64,000 bases of DNA, from positions 1,240,001 through 1,304,000 of the forward strand of contig NZ_JBAWKJ010000002.1 of the NCBI RefSeq assembly GCF_037095755.1, in the 5' to 3' direction. Below the pieces are notes generated by a model. The model searched no databases, was not told the DNA's origin, and saw only the letters and a list, made by a program, of their open reading frames with translations. Within the stretch, counting starts at the first letter, position 1, and each line of letters starts with the position of its first letter. Made by a program: the position numbers and the translations under genes. The DNA comes from Sphingopyxis sp. CCNWLW2 (lineage in GTDB: Bacteria; Pseudomonadota; Alphaproteobacteria; Sphingomonadales; Sphingomonadaceae). Below, one piece after another: positions 37,495 through 47,654 of the stretch.

Positions 37495-37810
37495 GGCAAT
37501 TCCCCCCTCGAGAGAGCAGGAAGCCCAATCGATGAAACGCGTCAAGCGGTTTTCCGGCATCGATACTATTTTTGCAATTGGCTACTTTTCGAAACCGCTC
37601 CGATTGCAAACGGCGGCCATTTTCGCGCTTGTGGGGCTTGAGGTCGCGTAGGGTGACAATGGCTTTTGCCCTCGTTACAACCGCTTCCCGGTGCAGCAGG
37701 GACTCGCGGCCTGACGACGAGAGCCACTGTATCAACATATGTGCTGAGGGGTCGCCGGCATGACTTGGGGCCGCATCGTCTTGGTGCGTGGCTGAGGGGG
37801 CGACTGACAC
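37495..37810. other. 316-bp intergenic region before acetolactate synthase
   Basis: No gene is seen here. It separates the divergent exported operon and the acetolactate synthase gene, so it should hold both promoters. An inverted repeat TTTGCAAT (37571-37578) / ATTGCAAA (37603-37610) could be a regulator site. GAGGGGG near 37794 may be the ribosome site for the synthase. No leader peptide rich in branched-chain codons was found. Confidence 0.5.
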
Positions 37811-39457
37811 ATGAAAAAAGCATCCGACCTGTTCATCGAATGCCTGGAAGAAGAAGGCGTCGAATATATTTTCGGCGTTCCGGGCGAAGAGAATCTCGAT
37901 TTCCTCGACAGCCTGTCGCGATCTAAGAAGATCAAGCTGATCCTGACCCGGCACGAACAGGGCGCGGGCTTCATGGCCGCAACTTACGGCCGTCATACCG
38001 GCAAGACCGGCGTCTGCCTCGCGACATTGGGGCCGGGCGCGACGAACTTCGTCACCGCCGCCGCTTATGCCCAGCTCGGCGGCATGCCGATGATGATGAT
38101 CACCGGGCAAAAGCCGATCAAGAAATCGAAGCAGGGCCGCTTCCAGATCCTCGACGTCGTCGCGATGATGGGGCCAATCACCAAATATACGCACCAGATG
38201 GCGTCGTCGGACAATATCCCGAGCCGCGTGCGCGAAGCCTTTCGCCTTGCCGAAGAGGAAAAGCCCGGCGCGGTGCATATCGAATTGCCCGAGGATATCG
38301 CCGACGAGCATACCGACAGCCTGCCATTGAAGCGCAGCCACTCGCGGCGCCCGAACGCCGATGTGAAATCGATCCGCGAGGCGGTGAAGGCGCTCGAAAA
38401 GGCGACCTCGCCCGTGCTGGTCATCGGCGCCGGCGCGAACCGCACGATGACCGGCCGCATGTTGCTGCAATTCATCGAAAAGACCGGCATCCCCTTCCTG
38501 ACCACACAGCTCGGCAAGGGCGTGATCGACGAGCGGCATCCGAAATTCCTCGGCTGCGCCGCGCTGTCATCGGGCGATTTCGTCCACCGTGCGGTCGAGG
38601 CGTCGGACTGCATCGTCAACCTCGGCCACGATGTGATCGAAAAGCCGCCCTTCTTCATGCAGCGCGGCGGCCCGACCGTCATCCATGTGTCGAGCAAGAC
38701 CGCCGAGGTCGATCCGGTCTATTTCCCGAACATCGAGGTGATCGGCGATATCGCCAATGCGGTGTGGCAGATGAAGGAGGACATCGTCCCCAACGGCGGA
38801 TGGAAATTCGATCATCTGCTCGCCTATCGCAAGGCCGAGGTCGACCATACGACGCCGCTGGCGAAGGACGAGCGCTTCCCGATCTTTCCGCCGCATCTGG
38901 TGCAGTCGATCCGCGACGCGATGCCCGACGACGGGATCATCTGCCTCGACAATGGCGTGTATAAGATCTGGTTCGCGCGGGGTTACACCGCGTGCAAGCC
39001 GAACACCGTGCTGCTCGACAATGCGCTCGCGACGATGGGCGCCGGCCTGCCGTCGGCGATGATGTCGGCGATGGTCTATCCGGGGCGCAAGGTCATGGCG
39101 ATCTGCGGCGACGGCGGCTTTATGATGAACAGCCAGGAGATGGAGACCGCGGTGCGCCTGGGGCTCAACATCACCGTTCTGATATTGAACGACAACAGCT
39201 ATGGCATGATCCGCTGGAAACAGGCGAACATGGGCTTCAAGGATTGGGGGCTGACCTATGGCAACCCCGATTTCGTCAAATATGCCGAAAGCTATGGCGC
39301 GCATGGGCACCGGGTCGAGAGCGCGGCGCATTTGAAGGAACTGCTCGCGCATACGCTGAGCACGCCCGGTGTGCATTTGATCGATTGTCCGGTCGACTAT
39401 TCGGAGAATGACCAGATTTTGAACAACGACATCAAGAGGTTGTCGAAGGAATTGTAA
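37811..39457 (+). CDS. Acetolactate synthase large subunit (ThDP enzyme)
   Basis: A 548-residue thiamine-diphosphate enzyme. The catalytic Glu is in LTRHEQGAGFMA, and the ThDP/Mg motif runs from GDGGFMMNSQEMETA to NDNSYG. It condenses two pyruvates to acetolactate, or acts on a related 2-oxo acid. No small regulatory subunit is adjacent, so it may be a catabolic (AlsS-like) or other carboligase rather than IlvB. The next gene is an aldehyde dehydrogenase on the same strand, 160 bp on. Confidence 0.82.
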   Translation: MKKASDLFIECLEEEGVEYIFGVPGEENLDFLDSLSRSKKIKLILTRHEQGAGFMAATYGRHTGKTGVCLATLGPGATNFVTAAAYAQLGGMPMMMITGQKPIKKSKQGRFQILDVVAMMGPITKYTHQMASSDNIPSRVREAFRLAEEEKPGAVHIELPEDIADEHTDSLPLKRSHSRRPNADVKSIREAVKALEKATSPVLVIGAGANRTMTGRMLLQFIEKTGIPFLTTQLGKGVIDERHPKFLGCAALSSGDFVHRAVEASDCIVNLGHDVIEKPPFFMQRGGPTVIHVSSKTAEVDPVYFPNIEVIGDIANAVWQMKEDIVPNGGWKFDHLLAYRKAEVDHTTPLAKDERFPIFPPHLVQSIRDAMPDDGIICLDNGVYKIWFARGYTACKPNTVLLDNALATMGAGLPSAMMSAMVYPGRKVMAICGDGGFMMNSQEMETAVRLGLNITVLILNDNSYGMIRWKQANMGFKDWGLTYGNPDFVKYAESYGAHGHRVESAAHLKELLAHTLSTPGVHLIDCPVDYSENDQILNNDIKRLSKEL

Positions 39458-39465
39458 AACCAGCT

Positions 39466-39603
39466 CCCCTCCCGCATGCGGGAGGGGCAGCGAGACTTGC
39501 GAGCTCGCTCGCTAGTCGCAGCGGGGTGGGCTACTTCACCGCCGCTGGCCCACCCGCGTTCAGAGTCACGTGCCTCTGAACGCCCCCTCCCGCCAGCGGG
39601 AGG
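39466..39603. repeat. Composite multi-hairpin intergenic repeat
   Basis: Several inverted repeats in a row: a perfect 22-bp palindrome (39466-39487), GGGTGGGC/GCCCACCC (39524-39531/39548-39555), GTTCAGAG/CTCTGAAC (about 39558-39581), and CCTCCCGC/GCGGGAGG (about 39586-39603). It lies between acetolactate synthase and aldehyde dehydrogenase. It may terminate, stabilise or split their transcript. Confidence 0.7.
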
Positions 39604-39616
39604 ATGGAGAAGCTGA

Positions 39617-41050
<1,434 letters not shown>

Positions 41051-41102
41051 TTGGATCATGGCTAACCCGATATGTGTCAAATAGGCAACGTCACCAAAAC
41101 GC

Positions 41103-41127
41103 CTTCAAACTTTCTTCAAACTGTCGC
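41103..41127 (+). promoter_or_regulatory. Putative Pho box upstream of plcP-agt
   Basis: CTTCAAAC occurs at 41103-41110 and 41114-41121, an 11-bp period, and CTTTCTT-CAAA-CTGTCGC (41110-41127) matches the CTGTCAT-N4-CTGTCAT type of Pho box at about 10 of 14 positions. The 11-bp direct repeat is what PhoB-like response regulators bind. It lies 75 bp before the plcP start. Pattern match only. Confidence 0.4.
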
Positions 41128-41201
41128 GAGTTTGAGTCGCACGCTGTAACATTTCGCGTGTCTACGCCGGGGGCAGCTAGAGGCTGCTTCCGGAGTGCGA
41201 C

Positions 41202-42083
41202 ATGGCATCGATTTCCACCCTGCCGATCCCCGCCCGTTTCCCCGATCCCTTCACCACCGATCCGCATATCCCCGAGCGCGTGATCGGCGAACGGCGGAGC
41301 TATCGCACGGTGTGGGTCAGCGACATTCACCTCGGCACGCGCGGCTGCAACGCCGCGATGCTGATCGATTTCTTCGACCATGTCGATTGCGAGACGCTCT
41401 ACCTCGTCGGCGACATCATCGACGGCTGGCGGCTCAAGAAGCGGCATTTCTGGCCGCCCGAACATAATGACGTCGTCTGGCGGGTGCTCAAGCGCGCGAA
41501 GCGCGGCACGCGCGTCGTCTATGTTCCCGGCAACCATGACGAGATGGTGAAGCCGTTCGACGGCTTCGATTTCGGCGGGGTCGAGATTCGCCGCGAGGCG
41601 ATCCACGAAACCGCCGACGGCCGCAAATTGCTCGTCGTCCATGGCGACGAATTCGACGCGGTGATGCTGGCGCACCGCTGGCTCGCCTTCGTCGGCGACG
41701 CCGCCTACACCGCGCTGATGAAGTGCAATGTGGTCGTGAACCGCATCCGCAGCGCCTTCGGCCTGCCCTATTGGTCGCTGTCGATGGTCGCCAAGCACAA
41801 GGTCAAGAACGCGGTCCAGTTCATCGGCCGCTATGAGGAAGTCGTCGCGCACGCCGCGCGCTCGCGCGGGGTCGATGGCGTGGTGTGCGGTCATATCCAC
41901 AGCGCCGAGATGCGCGAGATCGAGGGCACCGAATATTATAACGACGGCGACTGGGTCGAAGGCTGCACCGCGCTCGTCGAACATCACGACGGCACGATGG
42001 AAATCCTGCACTGGGCCGAAGAGGTCGCGAGCCGCACCGCGCCGACGCCGCTGAAACTGCCCGCTCCGGCGCGCGCTGCATGA
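41202..42083 (+). CDS. PlcP-like phospholipase C (LpxH-related metallophosphoesterase)
   Basis: A 293-residue calcineurin-type phosphoesterase. Metal motifs are SDIHLGT, VGDIIDGW, GNHDE, VVHGDEFD and CGHIHSAEM. ATG 41202. The size and the segments HRWLAFVGDAAY and YWSLSMVAKHKVK fit PlcP, the Mn-dependent phospholipase C that strips headgroups from phosphatidylethanolamine/glycerol in phosphate-starved alphaproteobacteria, more than LpxH of lipid A synthesis. The next gene, overlapping by 4 bp, is a glycosyltransferase like Agt, which would glycosylate the diacylglycerol produced. Confidence 0.78.
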   Translation: MASISTLPIPARFPDPFTTDPHIPERVIGERRSYRTVWVSDIHLGTRGCNAAMLIDFFDHVDCETLYLVGDIIDGWRLKKRHFWPPEHNDVVWRVLKRAKRGTRVVYVPGNHDEMVKPFDGFDFGGVEIRREAIHETADGRKLLVVHGDEFDAVMLAHRWLAFVGDAAYTALMKCNVVVNRIRSAFGLPYWSLSMVAKHKVKNAVQFIGRYEEVVAHAARSRGVDGVVCGHIHSAEMREIEGTEYYNDGDWVEGCTALVEHHDGTMEILHWAEEVASRTAPTPLKLPAPARAA

Positions 42084-43129
42084 GGATCCTGATCGTCACC
42101 GACGCCTGGGAGCCGCAGGTCAACGGCGTCGTCCGCACGCTGCAGGCGACGATCGGCGAACTGCGCAAGGCGGGGCATGAGGTCGGGGTCGTTTCGCCCG
42201 ACCTGTTCCGCTCCTTTCCCTGCCCCTCCTATCCCGAAATCCGGCTCGCGCTGGCGGGCCGGCGCAAGGTTGCGCGGCATATTCGCGCCTTCGTTCCGCA
42301 GGCGATCCATATTTCGACCGAAGGGCCGCTGGGCATGGCGGCGCGGCGCTGGTGCCTGACGAATGGATTCCCCTTCACCACCGCCTATCACACGCGCTTT
42401 CCCGAATATGTCGCGGCGCGGCTGCCGGTCTCGCCGGCGTTCGTGTGGCGTTTCATCCGCTGGTTCCACCGTCCGGCGCGGCACATCATGGTCGCGACGC
42501 GGAGCCTGGCGCGCGAACTCGCCGACCAGAGCCTCGGACAGACGATGATGTGGGAGCGCGGGGTCGATCACGAGCTGTTCCGTCCCGATCGCGCACCGCA
42601 CCCGGCCTATGCAGCGCTCGCGCGCCCGATCCAGCTTTATGTCGGGCGCGTCGCGGTCGAGAAGAATATCGGCGCCTTCCTCGCGGCCGACCGGCCGGGC
42701 ACCAAAGTCGTCGTCGGCGAAGGCCCCGCGCTCGCCGAGTTGAAGGCGCAGCATCCGGGCGCCTTGTTCCTCGGCAAGCTGGGTGGCGAAGCGCTGGCAT
42801 CGGCCTATTCGGGCGCCGACGTTTTCGTCTTTCCCAGCCGCACCGACACCTTCGGGCTCGTCATCATCGAGGCGATGAGCTGCGGAACCCCGGTGGCCGC
42901 CTATCCGGTGCCGGGCCCGGGCGACATCGTGACGGGCGGCGCGGGCGCGCTCGACGAGGATCTCGGCCGCGCGATCGACATGGCGCTCGCATGCGACCGC
43001 GCCGACGCCGAAGCGCTGGGCGCGCGGTACAGCTGGGCAAGCTGCACCGCACAATTCGCGAAGGCGCTGACCTTCGTGCCCTCCGAACCGCCGCGCGACG
43101 CCATCGCCGGTACGCGGGTCGCGGCCTAG
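42080..43129 (+). CDS. Group 1 glycosyltransferase, Agt-like (glycolipid synthesis)
   Basis: A 349-residue GT-B enzyme (GT4 type). The N-terminal acceptor domain has WEPQVNGVVRTLQA and AYHTRFPEY; the C-terminal donor domain has YVGRVAVEKNIGAFL and the E-x7-E region VIIEAMSCGTPVAAY. Coupled to the PlcP-like gene (ATGA), it probably transfers a sugar to diacylglycerol for non-phosphorus membrane lipids, as in the plcP-agt systems of marine alphaproteobacteria. A mannosyltransferase role in envelope polysaccharide is the alternative. Confidence 0.78.
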   Translation: MRILIVTDAWEPQVNGVVRTLQATIGELRKAGHEVGVVSPDLFRSFPCPSYPEIRLALAGRRKVARHIRAFVPQAIHISTEGPLGMAARRWCLTNGFPFTTAYHTRFPEYVAARLPVSPAFVWRFIRWFHRPARHIMVATRSLARELADQSLGQTMMWERGVDHELFRPDRAPHPAYAALARPIQLYVGRVAVEKNIGAFLAADRPGTKVVVGEGPALAELKAQHPGALFLGKLGGEALASAYSGADVFVFPSRTDTFGLVIIEAMSCGTPVAAYPVPGPGDIVTGGAGALDEDLGRAIDMALACDRADAEALGARYSWASCTAQFAKALTFVPSEPPRDAIAGTRVAA

Positions 43130-45576
43130 AAGGTCTTGCGCCACTCCAGCTCGATATAGCGGCCCAAGGGGTCGATATAGCCCGGCTGGTAGTTGAGCGG
43201 CACGCGGCCGTTCGCGTCGGTGATCTTGCGCTGCGCATCGAAGATATTGTCGACCGCAAGACGCAGGCGCGATCCCTTGAGGAACGGCAGCTTCTCGGTG
43301 AGCTTTGGCTTCTGACCCAGATCGACGAAGAAGCGCAGGTTGAAGGTGGCAAGGTCGCCGAATTTCAGGTCGCCCGCGGTACCGCCAGTCACCGTGCTGC
43401 CGCTGTCATATTTGGCGCTGAGCCGCACGCCCATGCCCTTGTTGAACAGCCCGCCGTCGAGTTCGAACAGGTGGCGGTTGCTGCCGCCGCTGCTGCCGGT
43501 CGCCGACCCGTTCAATAGGTCGAGTTCGGGCACGCCCGGGCGGATCAGCACTTTGTCGGTCAGCTTGATCGTGTGGTAGAGCGACACCTGCCAGCGCCCG
43601 CCCTGCGGCCCGCCGAACATGCCGCCGGGACCGCCGCGGCCACCCATGCGCGGGCCACCGCCGCCGCCACGCCGACGCCCCTCACCGGCGCCCGGTCCAC
43701 CACCCTCGCGAGCGCCCGCGCCTTCGGGACGTGCGCCAACGGGACCACCCGCGCCGCGGCCGCGCTGCTCCTGCTGGCCGAAACTCTTGCCGAAATTGAG
43801 TCCCCAGCGGATCTGCGAATTTTCGGACCGGTCGAAATTGACCGGCCGCTGGTCGAGCGCGAGCAAAACGCCGTTCGCGTCGCGCGTGACACGGTCGGGA
43901 AAGGCGGCCTCGATTTCGGGGGTCAGCAACGGAAAGCTGTTCGCCGTGTCATAGCTTTTGTTGCTGTTGTAATTGACCGAGACGTTCAGCCCTTCGAGCA
44001 TCGGCGGCGACCAGTTGAGCCCGAGCTTCAAATCGCGGCGTTGTTCGGCGAGCAGGAAGGGGTTGCCGCCCGTCGTCGTCGTGATCTGCACCGTCTGACC
44101 GGTCGCGAAGTCGTAATAGGTGACCGCAGGCGTCACCAGCGGCGCGGCGCCGAGCTGCTGGATGCCGGGCGCGGCCTCGTCCTGGTTGAAGCTCGCGATC
44201 AGCGAGAGATTGTCGGTCACACCCCAATTGACGTTCGCGCCCCAGCTTTTGAGCGCGTCGAAGTCGCTGGGATTCTGCACCTGCCCGCTCAGCGTCAGCG
44301 AGACGCGGCCGATATTGCCGACCTCATATTCGGGATCGAGCAGCGGCACGGTCAGCGAGCCGAACACGCCCGGCAGGTCGCGCGCGAGGTCGGTCGTCGT
44401 GATGCCATTGGCATTGTCCGACCGGCTGTCGAAACGCAGCCCCGAATAGCTGCCTGTCATCGACAGGCGGATCGGCCCCGCCCAGCCGTCGGTCACCGTG
44501 CCCGACAGATTGGCGTTGCCGCCGAACGTCTGCTGGCTGCTTTCGAACCGATCGCGGGTTCCGCTGATGCGGTCGGTGAAGGTCAGTTGATCGGCGTCGG
44601 CATAATTGCTCGACAGCGACCAGCGCCAGTCGCCGAGCATGCCGTTGACGCTCGCGGTGGTGGTGAGGTTGCGTGCGCGGCTATCGCGTTCGAGCGGGTC
44701 GTCGATGCCGCCGACGCCGGGGCCGAGCAGCGACAGGCTGTCGGTCTGGTCGAACCGCACATTGATCGACGCGTCGGTCGTCTTGTTCAGGCTGCGCTGG
44801 ATCGTCGCGTCGATCGAATATTCGTCCGAGGCACCGAGCAGGCTGCGCGCCGGGGCCTCGGCCGCTTGCGCCGGATCGTCATAATCGAGGTTCCGCTCGC
44901 TTTCGAGCAGCATCGATTTATGTTCCCAGCCGGCGTTGACGTTGAGGCGTCCGTTTTCGCCGATCGCGAGGAAGCTCGGCTGGATCTCGCTCTGGAAACG
45001 CCCGCCCTGCGTCGGAATGCCGCCCTCGCCTTCGACCGCGATCTGGCGGAAATTGGGCTTGAGCACCATGTTGACGACGCGCTCGTCGGCCGAATAGCCA
45101 TATTGCAGCGCGACTTCCTCGGGGAAGACCTCGACTTTGGCGATCGCTTCGGGGGGCAGGTTGCGCACTTCGCCGAAGCCGCCGATGCGGCGGCCGTTGA
45201 CGAGAATGATCGGCCGCCCGCCGCCGCGTCCACGGCCCGAGCGCGTCTGCGGCGCGAGCGCGTCGAGCAGTTCGGAAACGTTCGACACGCCATAGCTCGC
45301 GATCGCCGCTTCATCGAGTTCGGTCTCGGCCTTGATGTCGGTGTCGAGCTGGCCGGCGAGGCGCGGCGCGGTGACGACGATCTCGTCCTCGCTGTAGTCG
45401 TCATATGCATCCTCGACCGTCTCTTGCGCGGCGGGCGCGGCTTCGCCCGGCTGCTCGGCGACCGCGGCGGCGGCCGGCGGGCCGATCGGCGCCTCGGCCA
45501 TCGCGGGCAGCGCGAACGAGGCGCCTGCGGCGAGCAGGGCGGCGCGTGCGGAAATGGTCAGGCGGATGTTATTCAT
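43126..45576 (-). CDS. TonB-dependent receptor with Gly/Arg-rich insertion
   Basis: About 816 residues. Signal peptide MNNIRLTISARAALLAAGA; then a plug domain with a TonB-box-like EDEIVVTAPR and VNMVLKPNFR; then a beta-barrel ending in EWRKTF, an aromatic C-terminus for outer-membrane insertion. Residues about 600-659 (nucleotides 43600-43776) are almost only Gly, Arg, Pro, Ala and Glu and interrupt the barrel, so they must form a long outer or inner loop. It is monocistronic and convergent with the glycosyltransferase (4-bp overlap). Substrate unknown. Confidence 0.9.
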   Translation of the reverse strand: MNNIRLTISARAALLAAGASFALPAMAEAPIGPPAAAAVAEQPGEAAPAAQETVEDAYDDYSEDEIVVTAPRLAGQLDTDIKAETELDEAAIASYGVSNVSELLDALAPQTRSGRGRGGGRPIILVNGRRIGGFGEVRNLPPEAIAKVEVFPEEVALQYGYSADERVVNMVLKPNFRQIAVEGEGGIPTQGGRFQSEIQPSFLAIGENGRLNVNAGWEHKSMLLESERNLDYDDPAQAAEAPARSLLGASDEYSIDATIQRSLNKTTDASINVRFDQTDSLSLLGPGVGGIDDPLERDSRARNLTTTASVNGMLGDWRWSLSSNYADADQLTFTDRISGTRDRFESSQQTFGGNANLSGTVTDGWAGPIRLSMTGSYSGLRFDSRSDNANGITTTDLARDLPGVFGSLTVPLLDPEYEVGNIGRVSLTLSGQVQNPSDFDALKSWGANVNWGVTDNLSLIASFNQDEAAPGIQQLGAAPLVTPAVTYYDFATGQTVQITTTTGGNPFLLAEQRRDLKLGLNWSPPMLEGLNVSVNYNSNKSYDTANSFPLLTPEIEAAFPDRVTRDANGVLLALDQRPVNFDRSENSQIRWGLNFGKSFGQQEQRGRGAGGPVGARPEGAGAREGGGPGAGEGRRRGGGGGPRMGGRGGPGGMFGGPQGGRWQVSLYHTIKLTDKVLIRPGVPELDLLNGSATGSSGGSNRHLFELDGGLFNKGMGVRLSAKYDSGSTVTGGTAGDLKFGDLATFNLRFFVDLGQKPKLTEKLPFLKGSRLRLAVDNIFDAQRKITDANGRVPLNYQPGYIDPLGRYIELEWRKTF

Positions 45577-45773
45577 GGGGAGAGCCTTTGTTTCTTTTCT
45601 GTCTTTGTTTTTTCTTTGCATGACGGGGCTTAACGCCTCCTGACGCCGCCCTTTGCTTGCGGTTCATCTATGTCGCGCAATTGTCGCAACAATGTGTCGA
45701 TGCCCATGCCTGTTCGATAGGCCGTCTATATCGACCGCTGGACAGCATGGGCCTTCGCCCTTATCGGCCACCC

Positions 45774-47360
45774 ATGCCGACTCCAGACTCCTCCGCACCG
45801 CCCGAATCCATCCTGATCGTCGATTTCGGCAGCCAGGTGACCCAGCTCATCGCCCGCCGCGTCCGCGAAGCCGGCGTGTATAGCGAGATCGTCCCGTTCA
45901 GCGCCGCCGAGGCCGCGCTCGAACGAATGAAGCCGAAGGGCGTGATCCTGTCGGGCTCGCCCGCCTCGGTCCCCGCGGCCGGCAGCCCGCGCGCGCCGCA
46001 ATCGATCTTCGACAGCGGCCTCCCCATTCTTGGCATTTGCTACGGCCAGCAGGTGATGAGCCAGCAGCTTGGCGGCCAGGTCGAACCGGGCGGCGCCGAT
46101 GGCGAACGCGACGGCGAATTCGGGCGCGCCTTCCTGACCGTCACCGAGCCCTGCGTGCTGTTCGACGGCCTGTGGGAAGTGGGCGAGCGCCATCAGGTGT
46201 GGATGAGCCACGGCGACCGCGTCACCCAATTCGCCCCGGGCTTCCGCATCGTCGCGATCAGCGACGGCGCCCCCTTTGCACTCATCGCCGACGACGAGCG
46301 CCGCTATTACGGCACGCAGTTCCACCCCGAGGTCGTCCACACGCCCGACGGCGCCAAGCTGATCGCGAACTTCGTCCGCCACGTCTGCGGCTGCAGCGGC
46401 GAATGGACGATGGCCGAATTCCGCGCGACCAAGATCGCCGAAATCCGCGCGCAGGTCGGCGACCAGCGCGTGCTGTGCGGCCTGTCGGGCGGGGTCGACA
46501 GCGCGGTCGCTGCGGTGCTGATCCACGAAGCGATCGGCGAGCAGCTGACCTGCGTCTTCGTCGACCACGGCCTGCTGCGCATGAACGAGCGCGAACAGGT
46601 CGAGCGCCTGTTCCGCGACCATTACAACATTCCGCTCGTCGTGGTGGACGCCGAGGAACGCTTCATGGCGGGCCTCGCGGGCGTCACCGACCCGGAAAAG
46701 AAGCGCAAGTTCATCGGCGCCGAGTTTATCAACGTGTTCGAGGAAGAAGCGAAGAAGATCGGCGGCGCCGATTTCCTGGCTCAAGGCACGCTTTATCCCG
46801 ACGTCATCGAAAGCGTCAGCTTTACCGGCGGCCCGAGCGTCACGATCAAGAGCCACCACAATGTCGGCGGCCTTCCCGAGCGCATGAACATGAAGCTCGT
46901 CGAGCCGCTGCGCGAATTGTTCAAGGACGAAGTCCGCCTGCTCGGCAAAGAACTGGGTCTTCCCGACATCTTCGTCGGCCGCCACCCCTTCCCCGGCCCC
47001 GGCCTCGCGATCCGCATTCCCGGCGAAGTGTCGAAGGAACGTTGCGACATCCTCCGCAAGGCCGATGCGGTCTATCTCGAGGAAATCCGCAACGCGGGGC
47101 TCTATGACGCGATCTGGCAGGCGTTTGCCGTGTTGCTGCCCGTCAAGACCGTCGGCGTGATGGGGGACGGACGCACTTACGACCATGTCTGCGCGCTGCG
47201 CGCGGTGACCTCGACCGACGGCATGACGGCGGACATCTACCCGTTCGACGCGAGCTTCCTCAGCCGCTGCGCGACGCGCATCATCAACGAGGTCCAGGGC
47301 ATCAACCGCGTGGTGTACGACTATACGTCGAAACCGCCGGGCACGATCGAGTGGGAATGA
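45774..47360 (+). CDS. guaA: GMP synthase (glutamine-hydrolysing)
   Basis: A 528-residue enzyme that aminates XMP to GMP. The glutaminase domain has the catalytic Cys in [15 protein letters not shown] and the His in [11 protein letters not shown]; the ATP-PPase loop is [12 protein letters not shown]; the C-terminal dimerisation part ends [12 protein letters not shown] 45774 ([12 protein letters not shown]) is chosen; ATG 45747 adds nine residues. The reading frame is intact up to the standard C-terminus, as expected when an element inserts at the 3' end and restores it. Confidence 0.96.
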   Translation: MPTPDSSAPPESILIVDFGSQVTQLIARRVREAGVYSEIVPFSAAEAALERMKPKGVILSGSPASVPAAGSPRAPQSIFDSGLPILGICYGQQVMSQQLGGQVEPGGADGERDGEFGRAFLTVTEPCVLFDGLWEVGERHQVWMSHGDRVTQFAPGFRIVAISDGAPFALIADDERRYYGTQFHPEVVHTPDGAKLIANFVRHVCGCSGEWTMAEFRATKIAEIRAQVGDQRVLCGLSGGVDSAVAAVLIHEAIGEQLTCVFVDHGLLRMNEREQVERLFRDHYNIPLVVVDAEERFMAGLAGVTDPEKKRKFIGAEFINVFEEEAKKIGGADFLAQGTLYPDVIESVSFTGGPSVTIKSHHNVGGLPERMNMKLVEPLRELFKDEVRLLGKELGLPDIFVGRHPFPGPGLAIRIPGEVSKERCDILRKADAVYLEEIRNAGLYDAIWQAFAVLLPVKTVGVMGDGRTYDHVCALRAVTSTDGMTADIYPFDASFLSRCATRIINEVQGINRVVYDYTSKPPGTIEWE

Positions 47361-47400
47361 TTCGGGGCACCAAAATGCCCCGGATTTCCATCGAACTTCA
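47340..47400. mobile_element. Presumed attL of an integrated element at the guaA 3' end
   Basis: The last codons of guaA are a known target for integrases of genomic islands. The integrase gene starts 300 bp after the guaA stop and points away from it. The core repeat should lie within the last 20 or so bases of guaA. No second copy was seen by eye in the rest of the window, so the right end is either outside or decayed. Exact limits are not visible. Confidence 0.5.
47363..47382 (+). terminator. Hairpin just after guaA
   Basis: The stem CGGGGCA (47363-47369) / TGCCCCG (47376-47382) with an ACC/AAA-type loop lies 3 bp after the guaA stop and is followed by a short ATTTCC. It is probably the guaA terminator, though the T-run is weak. 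Confidence 0.5.
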
Positions 47401-47529
47401 AATTCCAACTATTTGATAAAATTTATTTTTCCTGTCGATGGCATTTGGTGGCTATCGGTGGGTAGTCTTCCCGTTTGACGGCGCCATTGACGGCGTCGGC
47501 CGCTCTTGCCTCTCTCAAAAATCGCCGAT

Positions 47530-47566
47530 ACCGTCAGGGACACAACAGCCCCTGACGGTCTTTTTT
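47530..47566 (+). terminator. Intrinsic terminator upstream of the integrase
   Basis: A perfect 10-bp stem (47530-47539 / 47550-47559) with a 10-base loop is followed by C and six T residues (47561-47566). It is a strong plus-strand rho-independent terminator. It ends any transcript coming from guaA or from the 170-bp AT-richer stretch between, insulating the integrase. Confidence 0.8.
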
Positions 47567-47654
47567 GTTCGCTAACAATTGGAAAAGCAGTGCTTTTTCG
47601 AACGGGAGAACTGCGTTTTCGGGCTGACGGTGTTTTACGACTGGAGGCCTTGCG

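Noticed and set aside
43573..45633. Long open frame (686 codons) on the plus strand
   Set aside because: Antisense to the TonB-receptor gene, with Arg/Ala/Glu-rich low-information sequence and no motifs. It is a high-GC shadow frame.
45726..47408. Long open frame (560 codons) on the minus strand
   Set aside because: Exactly antisense to guaA, whose motifs are unmistakable.
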